Source: Gammaproteobacteria bacterium (GTDB lineage: Bacteria; Pseudomonadota; Gammaproteobacteria; SZUA-229). From it: a DNA stretch of 6,122 nucleotides. Below the pieces are notes generated by a model. The model saw nothing but the letters and a program-made list of their open reading frames with translations. It was not told where the DNA came from and did no database searches. Positions 4,103 through 6,122 of this stretch are shown here, one piece after another. The stretch lies in contig JAESSQ010000140.1 of the NCBI GenBank assembly GCA_016764035.1, positions 1-6,122 on the forward strand, read 5' to 3'. The position numbers and the translations under genes were made by a program. Position 1 is the stretch's first letter. Every line of letters starts with the position of its first letter.

Positions 4103-6122
4103 ATGAAAAACGGAGTTTTTAAAAGTGACTGGTTCACCGGCCTGATTATTACCTTCATATTCCTTATATTCGCTGGCTCCGATTTTATTGCCAGCATGGA
4201 ACGTAACGCTTACGACTTCGGCGTTAAATCTTCCTCTCGCACAGCCAATGAAAAAGTCGTCATTATAGCTATAGATGACCAGAGCATTGCCAATATCGGT
4301 CGCTGGCCATGGCCACGTGACATTCACGCGGCCATGCACGACATCCTTACCGAAGGCGGTGCAAAAGTCGTTGGTCAAACCGTATTTTTCTCGGAACCGC
4401 AACTCGACCCAGGCTTACAATTCATACGAAAACTCAAACAGGCCTTTGAAGAAAGCAGTATTGCAGCCGTACCTGCTTTTGTGGAAGAGCTAAGCCTCAC
4501 TATCGAAGACAGCAAAATATTAGTAAAAGGCAGACGTGATGTAAACGGTAGAGCGGCTATAAACAAAATTGAAGCAGCACTAGAAACATCGCCTCTAAGC
4601 AATCAGGTGACAGAAGAACTGAACGCCTACCTTGAATACATCCGTTCAGCTGAAGTGATTCTCGACACCGACAAAACGCTGGCAAAAAGTATACAGAACG
4701 CAGGTAATATCGTATTCAATATGCCATTTGTACCAGGGCAGCCCTATGGCCAACCCGATGAACCACTGCCAGCCTACATTTCAAAATACAAATTATCTGA
4801 AGAAAATATAATAGACAGCGCAACAAGCAATCCCGAAAGCTACTCACCACTTACCATGGTGGATGCTTATCAGCCTATCTCCATTTTAGGCGAACAAGCG
4901 GATGCAATTGGTGCTCTAGTCGCACTACCTGATGTCGATGGAGGCATTCGTACTGAGCCACTCATCATCGATTACTTTGGCGAATATTACCCTTCAATGG
5001 CATTGCTGTTAGCCGCAAAAAGTTTAAATATGGATACCAACGACATTCAAATAACCGTGGGATCAAACGTGAAACTCGGCCGTTTAAACATCAAAACCAA
5101 CGCTTATTCATTGATGAACACCTTCTTCTACAGTGATGATGAATATAACGGTGCCTTTACCATCGATTCTTTCTTCGATGTTTTACAGGGCAAAATTCCT
5201 GCTAATAAATACAAAGACAAAATTGTACTCATCGGCGCAACAGCATTAGGTGTTGGCGACACGTTTGTCACCCCCATCAACCCAACCATGTCACCGGTGG
5301 TCACACTTGCGCATTCTGTCTCGAGTATTCTTAACGAAGATTTTTTCATCGAACCTGAGTGGGGTTTTTATGCACGACTTGCAGCTGTTTTATTCATAGC
5401 GCTCTACATTATGTTTATACTGCCCAGGCTTAGTGCCGTGGTTGGCTTTATCATTACAGGGTTATTACTGTTAGCTTTGTTTTCTAGCAGCTACATAATG
5501 ATGACAACGCAGGGTATGTGGTTACAATTGATGATGCCAGGATTGCTACTGGCGGCCGGTCATATATTGCTCACAACCAAACGCTTTTTTCTATCTGAAA
5601 AAGGTAAAGCACGTCTCGATATTGAGTCTGCTGAAAGCAATCGCATGCTCGGCCTGTCCATGCAAGGACAGGGGCAACTGGATATGGCTTTCGAAAAATT
5701 TCGAAAGTTACCGCTTGATAATTCTGTACTCGAATTAATGTACAACCTGGCTTTGGATTACGAACGTAAACGCCAGTTTAACAAAGCAAAATCTGTTTAT
5801 GACCTCATGGCAGATTTTGACGCCAAATTCCGCGACATTAAAACACGTGCAAATCGTGCCCAGTCACTAGAAGAAACCATCATTTTAGGTGGCGGCGCTT
5901 CATCGCCTGGCGGCACATTAATATTAGACGGGTCTGAGATCGAGAAACCCAAGCTAGGTCGATACGAAATCGAACGGGAGCTTGGCAAAGGTGCAATGGG
6001 CGCTGTATACCTTGGCAAAGATCCAAAGATTTCTCGTGTTGTAGCAATTAAAACCATGGCCTTATCTCAGGAATCTGAAGATGATGAACTGGTTGAGGTT
6101 AAAGAACGTTTCTTCCGTGAAG
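4103..6122 (+). CDS. CHASE2-domain transmembrane Ser/Thr protein kinase with TPR-like linker (partial)
   Basis: This is an open reading frame of 673 complete codons that runs off the right edge. Residues 11-29 form a membrane segment. A periplasmic CHASE2 sensor domain covers about 30-420, with VVIIAIDDQSI at 52-62, GRWPWPRDIHA at 66-76, GNIVFNMPF at 201-209, DKIVLIGATALGVGD at 372-386 and AHSVSSIL at 403-410. Three further helices lie at about 421-440, 444-463 and 472-491, giving four in all and both ends in the cytoplasm. Residues 505-590 are helical and TPR-like (SNRMLGLSMQGQGQLDMAFEKF, MYNLALDYERKRQFNKAKSVY). The Hanks-type kinase domain starts near 620: glycine loop GKGAMGAVYLG at 628-638 and ATP-anchoring Lys650 in VVAIKTM. 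The catalytic HRD and DFG motifs lie beyond the window, so activity cannot be judged. It probably couples an unknown periplasmic signal to protein phosphorylation. A clear Shine-Dalgarno and a 406-nt upstream gap suggest independent transcription. CHASE2 histidine kinases and adenylate cyclases also exist, but the glycine loop and VAIK lysine exclude them. Confidence 0.92.
   Translation, partial: MKNGVFKSDWFTGLIITFIFLIFAGSDFIASMERNAYDFGVKSSSRTANEKVVIIAIDDQSIANIGRWPWPRDIHAAMHDILTEGGAKVVGQTVFFSEPQLDPGLQFIRKLKQAFEESSIAAVPAFVEELSLTIEDSKILVKGRRDVNGRAAINKIEAALETSPLSNQVTEELNAYLEYIRSAEVILDTDKTLAKSIQNAGNIVFNMPFVPGQPYGQPDEPLPAYISKYKLSEENIIDSATSNPESYSPLTMVDAYQPISILGEQADAIGALVALPDVDGGIRTEPLIIDYFGEYYPSMALLLAAKSLNMDTNDIQITVGSNVKLGRLNIKTNAYSLMNTFFYSDDEYNGAFTIDSFFDVLQGKIPANKYKDKIVLIGATALGVGDTFVTPINPTMSPVVTLAHSVSSILNEDFFIEPEWGFYARLAAVLFIALYIMFILPRLSAVVGFIITGLLLLALFSSSYIMMTTQGMWLQLMMPGLLLAAGHILLTTKRFFLSEKGKARLDIESAESNRMLGLSMQGQGQLDMAFEKFRKLPLDNSVLELMYNLALDYERKRQFNKAKSVYDLMADFDAKFRDIKTRANRAQSLEETIILGGGASSPGGTLILDGSEIEKPKLGRYEIERELGKGAMGAVYLGKDPKISRVVAIKTMALSQESEDDELVEVKERFFRE

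Noticed and set aside
4088..4402. Minus-strand ORFs opposite the start of the kinase gene (3982-4197 and 4088-4402)
   Set aside because: They are antisense to the well-supported CHASE2 coding frame and show no family features.

Overview
The window looks like a chromosomal segment of a gammaproteobacterium. The clearest marker is the partial RNase E gene, whose N-terminus is close to the E. coli protein almost residue for residue. It lies divergent from an RluC pseudouridine synthase gene, an arrangement known from E. coli and Pseudomonas. Base composition is fairly A+T-rich, especially between genes, so a marine or sulfur-oxidising/methylotroph-like lineage is plausible. I cannot name a genus from this sequence.

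Layout: 1-409 is the 5' part of rne on the minus strand and runs off the left edge. 410-1056 is a long divergent intergenic region holding the rne leader and several short hairpins and repeats. 1057-3696 is a plus-strand cluster of rluC, a HAD-family phosphatase gene and an SppA/S49 signal peptide peptidase gene, with gaps of 10 and 59 nt. 3697-4102 is an A+T-rich gap of 406 nt with a strong hairpin, a T-tract, a direct repeat and a candidate promoter. 4103-6122 is the 5' two-thirds or so of a transmembrane CHASE2 - TPR-like - Ser/Thr protein kinase gene, cut by the right edge shortly after the ATP-binding lysine.

The first four genes are a housekeeping neighbourhood: RNA turnover and processing (RNase E), 23S rRNA pseudouridylation (RluC), phosphate-ester hydrolysis by a HAD enzyme, and membrane proteolysis of signal peptides (SppA). 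From memory the same order, rne-rluC-HAD-sppA, occurs in Pseudomonas. There, and partly in E. coli, maf-yceD-rpmF-plsX follows, whereas here a receptor-like kinase gene follows behind its own long upstream region. The kinase probably senses a periplasmic signal through CHASE2 and phosphorylates cytoplasmic targets. It is more likely a separate transcription unit than part of the rluC operon.

I found no tRNA, rRNA, CRISPR array, insertion sequence or phage feature. Nothing here convincingly amounts to a new system. The points most worth a second look are the kinase gene at the synteny break, the large insert in its CHASE2 domain, and the structured, repeat-bearing intergenic regions.
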